Shown here in pieces: positions 7,679 to 13,702 of a DNA stretch of 47,172 nt. A program made the translations under genes and the position numbers. The stretch comes from a virus. Below the pieces are notes generated by a model. It saw only the letters and a program-made list of their open reading frames with translations, had not been told where the DNA came from and searched no databases. The number at the start of each line of letters is the position of its first letter. Position 1 is the stretch's first letter. The stretch is from positions 1-47,172 of IMG/VR virus record IMGVR_UViG_3300019135_000026, one strand, 5' to 3'.

Positions 7679-8041
7679 TCAGCGCAGGACGTCGTCAGCG
7701 CACACGAAGCCCGCCCACTTGGTCGCGCCGCCGCCCTCGACCAGCAGGTGCGCCGTCTCGGCACCCACGTAGACGCACTCGCTCTCGCTTGCGGGGGCGG
7801 TAGGCGTGGCGCCGTAGGAACCGTCGTCAACGGCGCCGTACGGCCGGACGGGAGCGGGCGTGGCGGGCACGGCGGTCACGGGTGCAGGGGTAGGGGCCAC
7901 GTACGGCGGTACCGGCAGGCTGTAGGCGTAGACCACCAGGGCGACAAACGCGGTGGCGAGCGCGGCCAGGATCCAGCGTCCGACGCGGGAGCAGGCGAGC
8001 ACCCACACGACGACGATGGCGAGCAGGACGAGGAACCACAT
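7679..8041 (-). CDS. Membrane protein with extracytoplasmic tail (120 aa)
   Basis: The ATG at 8041 follows GAGAGG. Residues 2-15 (WFLVLLAIVVVWVL) and ~21-40 are two hydrophobic segments, followed by a proline/alanine/threonine-rich stretch and a C-terminal domain with two cysteines (SECVYVGAE; AGFVCADDVL) that could form a disulfide. This layout fits a small membrane-anchored protein exposed at the surface. Superinfection exclusion or a membrane-stress role is possible but not shown. The gene is flanked by the palindrome at 8087 and hairpins. Confidence 0.8.
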   Translation of the reverse strand: MWFLVLLAIVVVWVLACSRVGRWILAALATAFVALVVYAYSLPVPPYVAPTPAPVTAVPATPAPVRPYGAVDDGSYGATPTAPASESECVYVGAETAHLLVEGGGATKWAGFVCADDVLR

Positions 8042-8086
8042 GGCGAAGCCTCTCGGGTGGGTGTGTGCGGGGGGATGTGCGGGTTC

Positions 8087-8097
8087 GGACGCGCGTC
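8087..8097. repeat. GACGCGCGTC palindrome, intergenic copy 1
   Basis: GGACGCGCGTC followed by TGTATCC lies upstream of the membrane-protein gene starting at 8041. It is a member of the dispersed palindrome family described in the findings; the copy at 10252 shares the same flank TGTAT. Confidence 0.7.
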
Positions 8098-8104
8098 TGT
8101 ATCC

Positions 8105-8138
8105 CGCACGGACCCGAGCGTGTGCCCGGGTCCGTGCG
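8105..8138 (-). terminator. 11-bp hairpin after the 187-aa gene
   Basis: CGCACGGACCC (8105-8115) pairs with GGGTCCGTGCG (8128-8138) around a 12-base loop, just beyond the stop at 8149 of the upstream leftward gene. Probable terminator or processing signal. Confidence 0.7.
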
Positions 8139-8148
8139 CGGGAGGGGG

Positions 8149-8712
8149 TCAGGCGAGGACGAGCGCGGCGGCGACCGCGGTCTCGACCGTGCCGCCCTCG
8201 GCCATGACGGCCTTGGCAGCCGCCCACGCCGGGCCGGTCGGCGCCAGCCCGGCCGCCCGCAGCGCGGGGGCGACGATCTCGCGGTTGGTGCTCTTGCGTG
8301 CCCGGTAGGCGGCGGCGCGCGCCTGGGCCTCGGCGCGCTTGGCCTCGTCGACCGGCTTGCGGGCGGCCTTGGGCTTGGGGGCGGGTGCGGGGGCGACCTT
8401 GGGCGCCTTGCCCTTGCGGGCGGCCTTCACGGCCTTGACCGGGGCGGCGGGTGCGGCCACGACCACAGGCGCGGCGTGAGCGTCGCAGCAGGTGGTCTTG
8501 CCAGCGCGGGCCTTGCGGGCGCAGGCGGCGCCCGCCTTGGTCACGCCGACGCACAGGCTCACGGCGGGGGTGCTCACGGGGGCGACAGGGGCGGCGTCAG
8601 GGGCGGGCAGGATGGCCAGCAGCGCGGTGACCTGCGCGGGGGTGAGCGCGGCCAGGCGGGCGACCAGGTCGGCGGCGGGGGAGGTGGCGGGGGTGTGGGT
8701 GCGTGCAGTCAT
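8149..8712 (-). CDS. Hypothetical protein with Lys/Ala-rich linker and repeated C-terminal domain (187 aa)
   Basis: I chose the ATG at 8712 after a GAGAGAAG box. Order: an alanine-rich helical start with LPAPDA, a cysteine block (SLCVGVTKAGAACARK, then CCDAHA) likely to bind zinc, a low-complexity Lys/Ala/Pro run (~residues 100-130), and a C-terminal helical domain starting STNREIVAPALRAAG. That last domain is similar to one in the gene at 9422-9853 (NRxI, ALR, WxAAxA, GG). Nucleic-acid binding is inferred from composition. Confidence 0.83.
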   Translation of the reverse strand: MTARTHTPATSPAADLVARLAALTPAQVTALLAILPAPDAAPVAPVSTPAVSLCVGVTKAGAACARKARAGKTTCCDAHAAPVVVAAPAAPVKAVKAARKGKAPKVAPAPAPKPKAARKPVDEAKRAEAQARAAAYRARKSTNREIVAPALRAAGLAPTGPAWAAAKAVMAEGGTVETAVAAALVLA

Positions 8713-8784
8713 GGCGTCTTCTCTCGTGTGCAGGTGTGGGTGCGCGCTGTCCCGGCGCGCTCGGGAGACCGGTCGGTCTCGCAA

Positions 8785-8819
8785 GCCGACGCACGTCCGC
8801 AGGTGCGGGGCGCGTCGGC
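8785..8819 (-). terminator. 8-bp hairpin in the gap after the 75-aa gene
   Basis: GCCGACGC (8785-8792) pairs with GCGTCGGC (8812-8819). A second small hairpin, GAGACCG/CGGTCTC (8765-8780), lies next to it. Both are in the gap between stop 8839 and start 8712. Confidence 0.5.
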
Positions 8820-8838
8820 AAGCGGCACAGACCGGGCG

Positions 8839-9066
8839 TCAAGCGATGTCGTCGCCCAGGCGGTAGGCCAGGGCGTGTCCGCGCACGGTGGTCAGCTCGC
8901 CCGTCGGGTAGGCGAGCAGGTCTTGTGCAAAGGCCAGCACGTGCTCGCGCTCGGGGACGGACCCGCCAAGCGCGGCGGTCAGCAGCTCCGACGCCGCGTC
9001 AGCGTGGGTGCCCACGCGCTTGCGCATGGCGAGCGTCGTGCCGGGGTGGGAGATGGTCAGGTCCAT
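8839..9066 (-). CDS. Small hypothetical protein (75 aa)
   Basis: The ATG at 9066 follows GAGAGG. The protein begins with a short beta-prone stretch (MDLTISHPGTTLAMRKRVG) and continues as helices (ADAASELLTAALGG; HVLAFAQDLLA). It has no cysteine and no signal. Function unknown. Confidence 0.75.
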   Translation of the reverse strand: MDLTISHPGTTLAMRKRVGTHADAASELLTAALGGSVPEREHVLAFAQDLLAYPTGELTTVRGHALAYRLGDDIA

Positions 9067-9113
9067 GGCGGGTACCTCTCGGGTGCGGGTGGGTGTACGG
9101 GTGTGTGCGTGGG

Positions 9114-9317
9114 CTAGTAGCGCGGCAGGTCCAGGGCGGGGGCGTACGCGCCGGTGCCCGCGATGTAGTCCGCCGCGTCGCGGCCCAGCTGGGCGCGCAT
9201 GCGGGAGGTCAGGTCGTCGCCAGAGCCGCGCCCGGCCACGTAGGCGTAGGTGCGCACGGCTGCGACCGCGACGGGGACAAGCGCGACGATCGTCAGGATG
9301 AGCAGGAAGTGCAGCAT
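9114..9317 (-). CDS. Small single-span membrane protein (67 aa)
   Basis: The ATG at 9317 follows GGGAGA. Residues 2-20 are hydrophobic (LHFLLILTIVALVPVAVAA), a membrane span or uncleaved signal. The rest is a short soluble tail with RMRAQLGRDAADYIAG. It is the second membrane protein of the left arm. Function unknown. Confidence 0.78.
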   Translation of the reverse strand: MLHFLLILTIVALVPVAVAAVRTYAYVAGRGSGDDLTSRMRAQLGRDAADYIAGTGAYAPALDLPRY

Positions 9318-9383
9318 GTGAATCTCCCGTGTGGGTGTGTGCGGGCAAGCCCGCGGCCTCGTCAGCGCACGTGTCACGTGCGG

Positions 9384-9414
9384 ACGCCCGTCCGAGTGCG
9401 ACCCGGACGGGCGT
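9384..9414. terminator. Perfect 11-bp hairpin
   Basis: ACGCCCGTCCG (9384-9394) pairs with CGGACGGGCGT (9404-9414) around nine bases, between stop 9422 and start 9317. Right beside it lies CGCACGTG-T-CACGTGCG (9366-9382), a second perfect dyad. Confidence 0.75.
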
Positions 9415-9421
9415 TTCGGCC

Positions 9422-9853
9422 TTACTTGGCTGCGAGACGCGCGGCCTCGCGGGTGGCGCTCACCCGGGCGTGGGCGGCACGGTTCGCGGCACGCTCGGCG
9501 ACGCGGTCACGCCCACGCGCCCCGTCCGCACGCCCCTGGGCGGGGGCAAAGCGGCGGCGCAGGTCCGCCAGGACGACGGGGGTGAGCAAGCCACCCGCGG
9601 CCACATGCGCCTGGGCAGCCACCCACACGCCCCCACGCGGCTCAAGCGCGATGCTGCGCAGCGCGGCAGAGATAGCGCGGTTGGTGGTCGCGTTGTCGGC
9701 ACGGGCGACGATGAAGGCGGGAACCTCACGGGCGGGGGCAGGTGCGGGCGTCACGACCGCGTCAGGCGCAGGGGCGACGACAAGCGCGTCAGCAGCGCGG
9801 GCGGTACGGGCGGCAGCGATACGGGCGGCAGCGGAGCGGGCGGTAAGGGACAT
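9422..9853 (-). CDS. Alanine-rich hypothetical protein, first gene of left arm (143 aa)
   Basis: I chose the ATG at 9853 because AGGAGG lies seven bases ahead; the frame stays open further upstream, but through the control region. The protein is very rich in alanine and arginine (SLTARSAAARIAAARTARAA) with a proline linker, a middle domain (TTNRAISAALRS; GGVWVAAQAHVAAGG) and a basic alanine-rich tail. The middle domain resembles the C-terminal domain of 8149-8712. Composition suggests a nucleic-acid-binding helical protein. As the first gene after the divergent control region it should be expressed early. Confidence 0.8.
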   Translation of the reverse strand: MSLTARSAAARIAAARTARAADALVVAPAPDAVVTPAPAPAREVPAFIVARADNATTNRAISAALRSIALEPRGGVWVAAQAHVAAGGLLTPVVLADLRRRFAPAQGRADGARGRDRVAERAANRAAHARVSATREAARLAAK

Positions 9854-9970
9854 GGCAAGCCTCCTGGGCATGGCAAAGCCCACCGCGCAGAGAACTGCGG
9901 GTGGGCGTGTGTGTGGGTGTGCGCTAGCGCCTGCGCGCTTGTGTGTGCGGGTGTGTGTGGCGCTGAGATA

Positions 9971-9999
9971 ACTATCGGTGATACTCTGCCAGCCTGCAA
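9971..9999 (-). promoter_or_regulatory. Leftward promoter for left arm
   Basis: On the minus strand TTGCAG (9999-9994), 17 bases, GATAGT (9976-9971). Both boxes are close to the vegetative sigma consensus, and the site faces the left-arm operon with a leader of about 110 bases. Confidence 0.6.
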
Positions 10000-10071
10000 C
10001 TCGGTAAAGTGCCTCTGACCTGCGTGTTCGCTTGAGAATTATGTAGACATTGTGACTCTCTGTAGACACCC

Positions 10072-10095
10072 TAGGGGTACCGGGTAGTACCCCTA
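10072..10095. repeat. 9-bp inverted repeat in control region
   Basis: TAGGGGTAC and GTACCCCTA flank CGGGTA. The arms are perfect and the site sits ~75 bases upstream of the leftward -35 box. Candidate operator or hairpin. Confidence 0.65.
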
Positions 10096-10251
10096 CATCC
10101 CCCCGTTCTAACTGGTGCAAATCGGGCGCTTGGGATGCACATACGCGTGGTCAGCCCGCGCACGACCTGCGTTCTGGAGTTCTGCAGCCCCCCGTACCCC
10201 TGCCGTAAATGACCTGGTCAGAGGCTATTTGCCCCTGTTATGCCTTCATAT

Positions 10252-10262
10252 GGATACGCGTC
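10252..10262. repeat. GATACGCGTC palindrome-family copy
   Basis: GGATACGCGTC followed by TGTATTC, matching the copy at 8087 in flank as well as core. It lies between the divergent operons. Confidence 0.65.
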
Positions 10263-10399
10263 TGTATTCGGCCCCCATGTGATGCCGCCACCCGGGTGCG
10301 ACATGGCCAGCGCCTGATTCCGTGACGCAGATCAGCCCTCCCAGATGCAGTAGGGGGAGAGACCCTGCGACCCACCCACCTGCGTGAGAGGCCTGAGCC

Positions 10400-10606
10400 G
10401 TGACTGATCAGCCAGAGACCCAGACCAAGCCTGAGACCGTCAGGGTCCAGCACGTCGTGTCCGGTATGACCGGCACGGTGGAGAGGCTGTCCCGGGACTT
10501 CGCCATCGTGCGCTGGGATGGCTTCACCTCCCTGAGCTGGCACCGGCCCTTCCAGCTGGTCGACCTTGGGGATCGGGACGCGCGTCGCAACGCCGAGACC
10601 CGGTGA
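10400..10606 (+). CDS. Small hypothetical protein (68 aa), SH3-like
   Basis: The GTG at 10400 follows GAGAGG at eight bases. The sequence has short beta-strands with turns (VRVQHVVSGMTGTVERLS; FAIVRWDGF), a pattern seen in small SH3-like or KOW-like barrels; this is an impression, not a family match. It is the first rightward gene after the control region. The 3' end contains a GACGCGCGTC palindrome and shares 20 identical bases with the gene at 26633. Confidence 0.75.
   Translation: MTDQPETQTKPETVRVQHVVSGMTGTVERLSRDFAIVRWDGFTSLSWHRPFQLVDLGDRDARRNAETR
10576..10595 (+). repeat. 20-base identity with 26797-26816 carrying a GACGCGCGTC palindrome
   Basis: The 3' end of the 68-residue gene and the middle of the zinc/winged-helix gene share 20 identical bases, starting GGACGCGCGTCGC. 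Both encode DARRNA. The proteins are otherwise unlike. Confidence 0.8.
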
Positions 10607-10721
10607 CGCGTGATCGCCTGTACGTGAGATCTGTGCGCCCCGTTACCGGGTGGGTGCGGGTGCCGGGACCTGTTGACCGATTCGCTGGGGTCTGGCGGTC
10701 ATGTACCTGCGGCTGGTGGGC

Positions 10722-10727
10722 TACGGT
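10722..10727 (+). promoter_or_regulatory. Leaderless -10 box TACGGT
   Basis: TACGGT ends six bases before the ATG at 10734, which has no clear ribosome site. The spacing matches the other leaderless starts in this island. No good -35 box is seen at 16-18 bases. Confidence 0.4.
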
Positions 10728-10733
10728 CAGGTG

Positions 10734-11057
10734 ATGACCGACCTCGATCCCGACCCGAGCCGCCAGATCCAGCAGCTCTACGCCGACTCCCAGGCCTTGT
10801 ACGAGCTGATCGAGCAGCTCCGCGACGACTCCCTGGGACGCCTGGACCGTGTCGACGAACAGGTGCGCCGCCTGCGTGCGGAGGTCCGCAAGGAGGTCAA
10901 CGGGCTGCACACCGAGGTCGGCGACGTGGTGACGGGCCAGCGCGGACTGGACGCAAGGCTCGGCCATGTGGAGACCCAGGTCGCCGCCGTTGCCCAGGAG
11001 GTCCAGGAGGTCAACGGCAAGCTGGACCTGCTCCTGGAGCGGCTGCCGGAACGCTAA
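10734..11057 (+). CDS. Coiled-coil protein (107 aa)
   Basis: I chose the ATG at 10734 (MTDLDPDPSRQIQQLYADS); an in-frame ATG at 10701 lies upstream of the -10 candidate. Almost the whole protein shows heptad-like spacing of leucine/valine with charged residues (LYELIEQLRDDSLGRLD; VNGLHTEVGDVVTGQRG; VNGKLDLLLERL), predicting a long coiled coil that should oligomerise. There are no cysteines and no membrane span. Function unknown. Confidence 0.78.
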   Translation: MTDLDPDPSRQIQQLYADSQALYELIEQLRDDSLGRLDRVDEQVRRLRAEVRKEVNGLHTEVGDVVTGQRGLDARLGHVETQVAAVAQEVQEVNGKLDLLLERLPER

Positions 11058-11156
11058 GTGAGAGCCGCACACCGGGACGGATTCACCTTGCGCAACTCAT
11101 GTGCCCTGCGGGCGCCTGGCGCCGGTGTGTTGGGACGGGTGTCGGAAACCCGGGTC

Positions 11157-11162
11157 TAGAAT
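11157..11162 (+). promoter_or_regulatory. Leaderless -10 box TAGAAT
   Basis: TAGAAT lies six bases before the ATG at 11169, leaving no room for a ribosome site. This is the best -10 match in the island. The -35 is weak. Confidence 0.55.
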
Positions 11163-11168
11163 CGGGCC

Positions 11169-11720
11169 ATGAGCGCCCTGCCGCGTCCTGACGTGCGACC
11201 CCTGGGCCGGGTCGAGTACGACACGCTGGTCGGCGCCGGTCTGTTGGAGGGCGAGCACGTCGAGCTGCTCGACGGGGAGATGGTGCGCGTGTCGCCGCAG
11301 GGTCCTGCTCATGCTCAGACCCTGCGCAACCTGATCCGGCTGCTGGCACCGGTGGTAGCCCAGGGTTGGGACCTGGACGTCCAGATGCCGATCGCGGCCA
11401 CGGCCGATTCCGAGCCGGAGCCGGACGTGGCGATTCGCCGACGGGGCGACTACAGCCAGGACCACCCGCCCAGCGCGGACCTGGTCATCGAGGTGTCGGT
11501 GTCGTCCCTGCCGCTGGATCGCACCCGCAAGGCGCGCATCTACGCCGCAGCCGGGGTCAAGACCTACTGGATCGTCGACGTCGGCGCGCGCGAGGTGATC
11601 GTGTGCACCGTCCCCCACCAGTCCCGGCGGCTGTGGCGGTCATTGGACACCCGGCGGCCCGGTGACCGGCTGACCGCCCCAGGCGGCATCAGATTCGACG
11701 TCGGCGAGCTGTTCACCTGA
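11169..11720 (+). CDS. Uma2 (DUF820) family PD-(D/E)XK nuclease-like protein (183 aa)
   Basis: Residues 32-37 (ELLDGE), 84-90 (EPDVAIR), 105-111 (LVIEVSV), K121 and the tail YAAAGVKTYWIVD follow the Uma2/DUF820 plan, a restriction-endonuclease-like fold common in cyanobacteria and actinobacteria. The likely catalytic set is E32, D86, E108 and K121. The length is normal for the family. The biological role of Uma2 proteins is not established, and they are not routine phage genes. The gene appears leaderless, and its stop overlaps the start of a tiny membrane protein. A defence, superinfection or host-attack role is inference. Confidence 0.88.
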   Translation: MSALPRPDVRPLGRVEYDTLVGAGLLEGEHVELLDGEMVRVSPQGPAHAQTLRNLIRLLAPVVAQGWDLDVQMPIAATADSEPEPDVAIRRRGDYSQDHPPSADLVIEVSVSSLPLDRTRKARIYAAAGVKTYWIVDVGAREVIVCTVPHQSRRLWRSLDTRRPGDRLTAPGGIRFDVGELFT

Positions 11721-11833
11721 TGCCGCCGGATGCGTTCTGGGTCTCGCTCGGTATCGGCCTGGCGGTCTCGCTGAGCATCCTGAGCTGGGGCGTAGCGGAC
11801 TGGCTGGTGAACCGGAACCGCCCACGCCGCTGA
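11720..11833 (+). CDS. Tiny single-span membrane protein (37 aa)
   Basis: The ATG at 11720 overlaps the stop of the Uma2 gene (TGATG), a coupled start. Residues ~5-28 (AFWVSLGIGLAVSLSILSWG) form one membrane span, followed by a basic tail (NRNRPRR). The length and the charge after the span suit a small membrane peptide. It may be a partner of the nuclease or an independent small membrane toxin; neither is shown. Confidence 0.6.
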   Translation: MPPDAFWVSLGIGLAVSLSILSWGVADWLVNRNRPRR

Positions 11834-11874
11834 TGGCGCATGACGCCGAGGTCGTCGGCATGGACGACGAAGTA

Positions 11875-11897
11875 CCCTGAGCGGTTGACGCTCAGGG
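11875..11897. promoter_or_regulatory. Perfect 9-bp dyad ahead of antitoxin-like gene
   Basis: CCCTGAGCG (11875-11883) and CGCTCAGGG (11889-11897) flank GTTGA. The right arm runs into the ribosome site GGGAGG of the gene starting at 11909. Antitoxins of the Phd/YefM type usually bind dyads at their own promoter, so this is a good operator candidate. Confidence 0.6.
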
Positions 11898-11908
11898 AGG
11901 CGATCACG

Positions 11909-12181
11909 ATGTCCGACGACGAACTGGCCGACGGCTACCAGGTGGACCTGGCGACGGCGCAGGCGTGCCTGCCTGAGCTGTTCCGGCGTGCCGATGACAA
12001 CGGCCCGATCGAGGTGCACGACGACGCCGGAGAGCTGCTCGGCGTCCTGGTCGCCCCCGGCAGCTGGGGCGTGTACTGCCAGCTGGAGGACGCCCACGAC
12101 AACCGGGTGATGGACGCCGCGCGCCAGGAGCCGGGGGAGTCGATCCCCTGGAGCCAGGTCAAGGCCGAACTCAACCTGTGA
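11909..12181 (+). CDS. Antitoxin-like (Phd/YefM-like) protein (90 aa)
   Basis: I chose the ATG at 11909, nine bases after GGGAGG. The centre (ELFRRADDNGPIEVHDDAG, then LLGVLVAPGSW) resembles the beta-hairpin core of Phd/YefM antitoxins, where a small sheet is followed by a partner-binding helix; the tail SIPWSQVKAEL is also typical. No toxin of a known family lies next to it. It may be an orphan used as a repressor or as an anti-defence antitoxin, or its partner may be an unrecognised neighbour. The family call is by pattern only. Confidence 0.6.
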   Translation: MSDDELADGYQVDLATAQACLPELFRRADDNGPIEVHDDAGELLGVLVAPGSWGVYCQLEDAHDNRVMDAARQEPGESIPWSQVKAELNL

Positions 12182-12188
12182 GCAGTCC

Positions 12189-12461
12189 CTACTCGCGCTC
12201 GCCGCGGTGCTCCCAGCGCTCGTAGTCGTCGACCATCAGCTCGTCCTCGTCGACCCAGGTCTTGTTGTCGACCTGGACGTAGTCACCGCCCTGGTCCAGG
12301 CCCGTGACGGTGACCGAGATGGCGGCGCCCTTGTGCCCGACGCCGGGCCAGATCGCCCGTTCGCCACGCTCGAAGCCCTTGCTGAACGATGCCGGGGTCT
12401 CCGGGTCGTCGACGTGGACCTGCTCGGTCGGCTGGGGCTGCTGTGCTTGCTCGTCGCTCAT
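12189..12461 (-). CDS. Acidic hypothetical protein, leaderless (90 aa)
   Basis: I chose the ATG at 12461 (MSDEQAQQPQP). It has no ribosome site, but TACAGT on the minus strand ends six bases upstream, so it is probably leaderless. The first 25 residues are disordered and acidic; then a small beta-rich domain (AISVTVTGLDQGGDYVQVDN) and an acidic tail (DEDELMVDDYERWEHRGER). It is transcribed against its neighbours. Function unknown. Confidence 0.7.
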   Translation of the reverse strand: MSDEQAQQPQPTEQVHVDDPETPASFSKGFERGERAIWPGVGHKGAAISVTVTGLDQGGDYVQVDNKTWVDEDELMVDDYERWEHRGERE

Positions 12462-12527
12462 GAGCGAACTGTAAGGCACGACCGCCGCTTTGCGCCCATC
12501 TGGTGCGCTGGCGCAGTCTGTTCGGCC

Positions 12528-12737
12528 ATGAGCATCGACGACGTGGTTCGTCCCTGTGGTGTGAAGCATGGCCAGCTGGCGGGATCGAGCTGCCCAGGCG
12601 AAGTGGTGTGGAGGCCGCTGCGGCGGGGCCTGGCCAGCGCAGCGCCGATCGTGGGCTACGTCCCCGAGCGCTGCCCGCAGTGCGGCAGCTCCTGGCAGCC
12701 GCCGGAGTCCGAACCCCCCGCCCCCCACAAGTGGTGA
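12528..12737 (+). CDS. Small cysteine-rich protein (69 aa)
   Basis: The ATG at 12528 is preceded by GTTCGG and a CAGTCT box, not by a ribosome site. C10, C22 and the pair CPQC near the C-terminus may bind zinc together with H14. The end (SSWQPPESEPPAPHKW) is disordered. The stop codon lies in a tandem repeat GTGGTGAA that also supplies the next start. Confidence 0.65.
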   Translation: MSIDDVVRPCGVKHGQLAGSSCPGEVVWRPLRRGLASAAPIVGYVPERCPQCGSSWQPPESEPPAPHKW

Positions 12738-12754
12738 AGTGGTGAAGTGGTGAC
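12731..12754 (+). repeat. Triplicate tandem octamer GTGGTGAA/C
   Basis: GTGGTGAA, GTGGTGAA, GTGGTGAC run head to tail across the stop of one gene (12735-12737) and the GTG starts of the next (12747, 12750). Gain or loss of a unit would shift the junction without touching either reading frame. Confidence 0.75.
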
Positions 12755-12944
12755 CGATCTCCCGGCCACCTCCGACACGCTGCACGCGCTGCTCGTGTTC
12801 GGCGCGGGCATGCTCGTCGGCTGCGGCCTGGTCCGGCTGCTCGGGTTCGGCAGACGCCGACCCACGACGGAAGATCTGCGCGCCGCCGCGATCTGTCTCA
12901 CCGCCGCCGCGATGGTGTTGTGGTGGGTCGTGATCGTGCGCTGA
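12750..12944 (+). CDS. Two-span membrane protein (64 aa)
   Basis: The start is GTG at 12750 or 12747. Two hydrophobic stretches, LLVFGAGMLVGCGLVRLL and ICLTAAAMVLWWVVIV, are joined by a basic loop (GFGRRRPTTEDLR). The stop abuts the stop of the convergent gene at 12945. Small two-span proteins of this type can be holins, but the position far from any lysis gene gives no support. Function unknown. Confidence 0.7.
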   Translation: MTDLPATSDTLHALLVFGAGMLVGCGLVRLLGFGRRRPTTEDLRAAAICLTAAAMVLWWVVIVR

Positions 12945-13613
12945 TCACCCGGCCGTGTGCTGATACGGATGCGCGTCGGAATCGGGATCCCGGTCGGGGT
13001 GCCACGTCCCGTCGTCGTCTCTGTCTCTGGGTCTGGGCGGCCGGATCACCGGCCCGAGATGCTGCGCGGTGGAGGTGAACGCCCAGCGCAGCCACAGCGT
13101 GCATTCGCAGTCCCAGCCGTACAGGTCCAGCGGATGGGTGTAGCGGGTGGCGTACTGGCCCGCCTCGGTGAGGTGGATGGCGTCCAGCCCGTCCTGCGCG
13201 GCCTGATAGAAGTCGATGCCGGGCCGGGCGAACTCGCGGTGCATGCTGCGCGGGTAGATCGCCTGTACGGCGACCAGGTCGACGATGCTGTCCACCACCG
13301 CGATGCGCGCGCCGGGGTCGGGGGTCGCCACCCACAGCACGTCGCGGTCCCCGTGCAGGTTCATCTCGGTGGCGGCGGCCACCCAGGCCGAGGACGCCCC
13401 GGTCTCGGGTTGCACCAGGGTGGAGGTCCACAGCCCGCCCTCGGGCTTGTTGCCCAGCGCGCCGAAGGGCCGGTCCTGGATGGCCAGGAAGCGCGCCCGG
13501 TCCAGCGGGTCGTCCTCGCGGGTGAGCCAGGCCTGCAGGCCCAGGTCCACCCCGCTGACGATCCGCATCCGCCCGTCGGCGTTCGGGACCGCATCGGTGC
13601 AGAAGGTGCACAT
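12945..13613 (-). CDS. Hypothetical protein (222 aa), leaderless
   Basis: I chose the ATG at 13613 (MCTFCTDAVPN). On the minus strand TAGCGT ends seven bases before it, so it is probably leaderless; the frame open further upstream has no start signal. The body is a mixed alpha/beta protein with the words LWTSTLVQPE, ARIAVVDSIVDL and LYGWDCECTLWLRWAF, and a disordered Asp/Arg/Pro tail from ~residue 190. The conserved-looking WDCEC block and LWTST block suggest an enzyme, but I cannot name the family. It lies convergent to a membrane protein, in the mixed-strand island. Confidence 0.8.
   Translation of the reverse strand: MCTFCTDAVPNADGRMRIVSGVDLGLQAWLTREDDPLDRARFLAIQDRPFGALGNKPEGGLWTSTLVQPETGASSAWVAAATEMNLHGDRDVLWVATPDPGARIAVVDSIVDLVAVQAIYPRSMHREFARPGIDFYQAAQDGLDAIHLTEAGQYATRYTHPLDLYGWDCECTLWLRWAFTSTAQHLGPVIRPPRPRDRDDDGTWHPDRDPDSDAHPYQHTAG
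12967..12977. repeat. GATGCGCGTC palindrome-family copy
   Basis: GGATGCGCGTC lies within the last codons of the leftward 222-residue gene, near the convergent junction at 12945. It is followed by GGAATCGGG. Confidence 0.55.
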
Positions 13614-13702
13614 GGGGCAAACGCTAGCAACCCCACTACCACGAAGCGCCCAGAACATCACGGACTGGACATCGGCGATTGCGGTCGGCAAGGTGTTCGG
13701 CA

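Larger units (their letters stand above)
9854..10399. promoter_or_regulatory. Divergent control region between left arm and rightward genes
   Basis: No gene is supported here. The centre (about 9960-10270) is visibly richer in A+T than the rest of the window. It holds a minus-strand promoter candidate (9971-9999), direct repeats TGTAGACA at 10042 and 10061 (19-base step), an inverted repeat TAGGGGTAC/GTACCCCTA (10072-10080/10087-10095) and a GATACGCGTC palindrome at 10253. Next to the first left-arm gene is an imperfect hairpin GCCCACC/GGTGGGC (9878-9906). It is the likely early switch region and could also be a replication origin. Confidence 0.65.

Noticed and set aside
11833-11880. 15-codon frame after the tiny membrane protein
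   Set aside because: It overlaps the stop in the coupled way, but is too short and reads into the operator dyad. No further support.
12750-12944. Holin
   Set aside because: Two spans fit, but no lysin or lysis genes are near, and two-span small proteins are common in this phage.
12945-13613. ADP-ribosyltransferase reading of the LWTST and WDCEC blocks
   Set aside because: An STS-like and an E-C-E-like block occur, but the order, spacing and NAD-binding arginine could not be matched.
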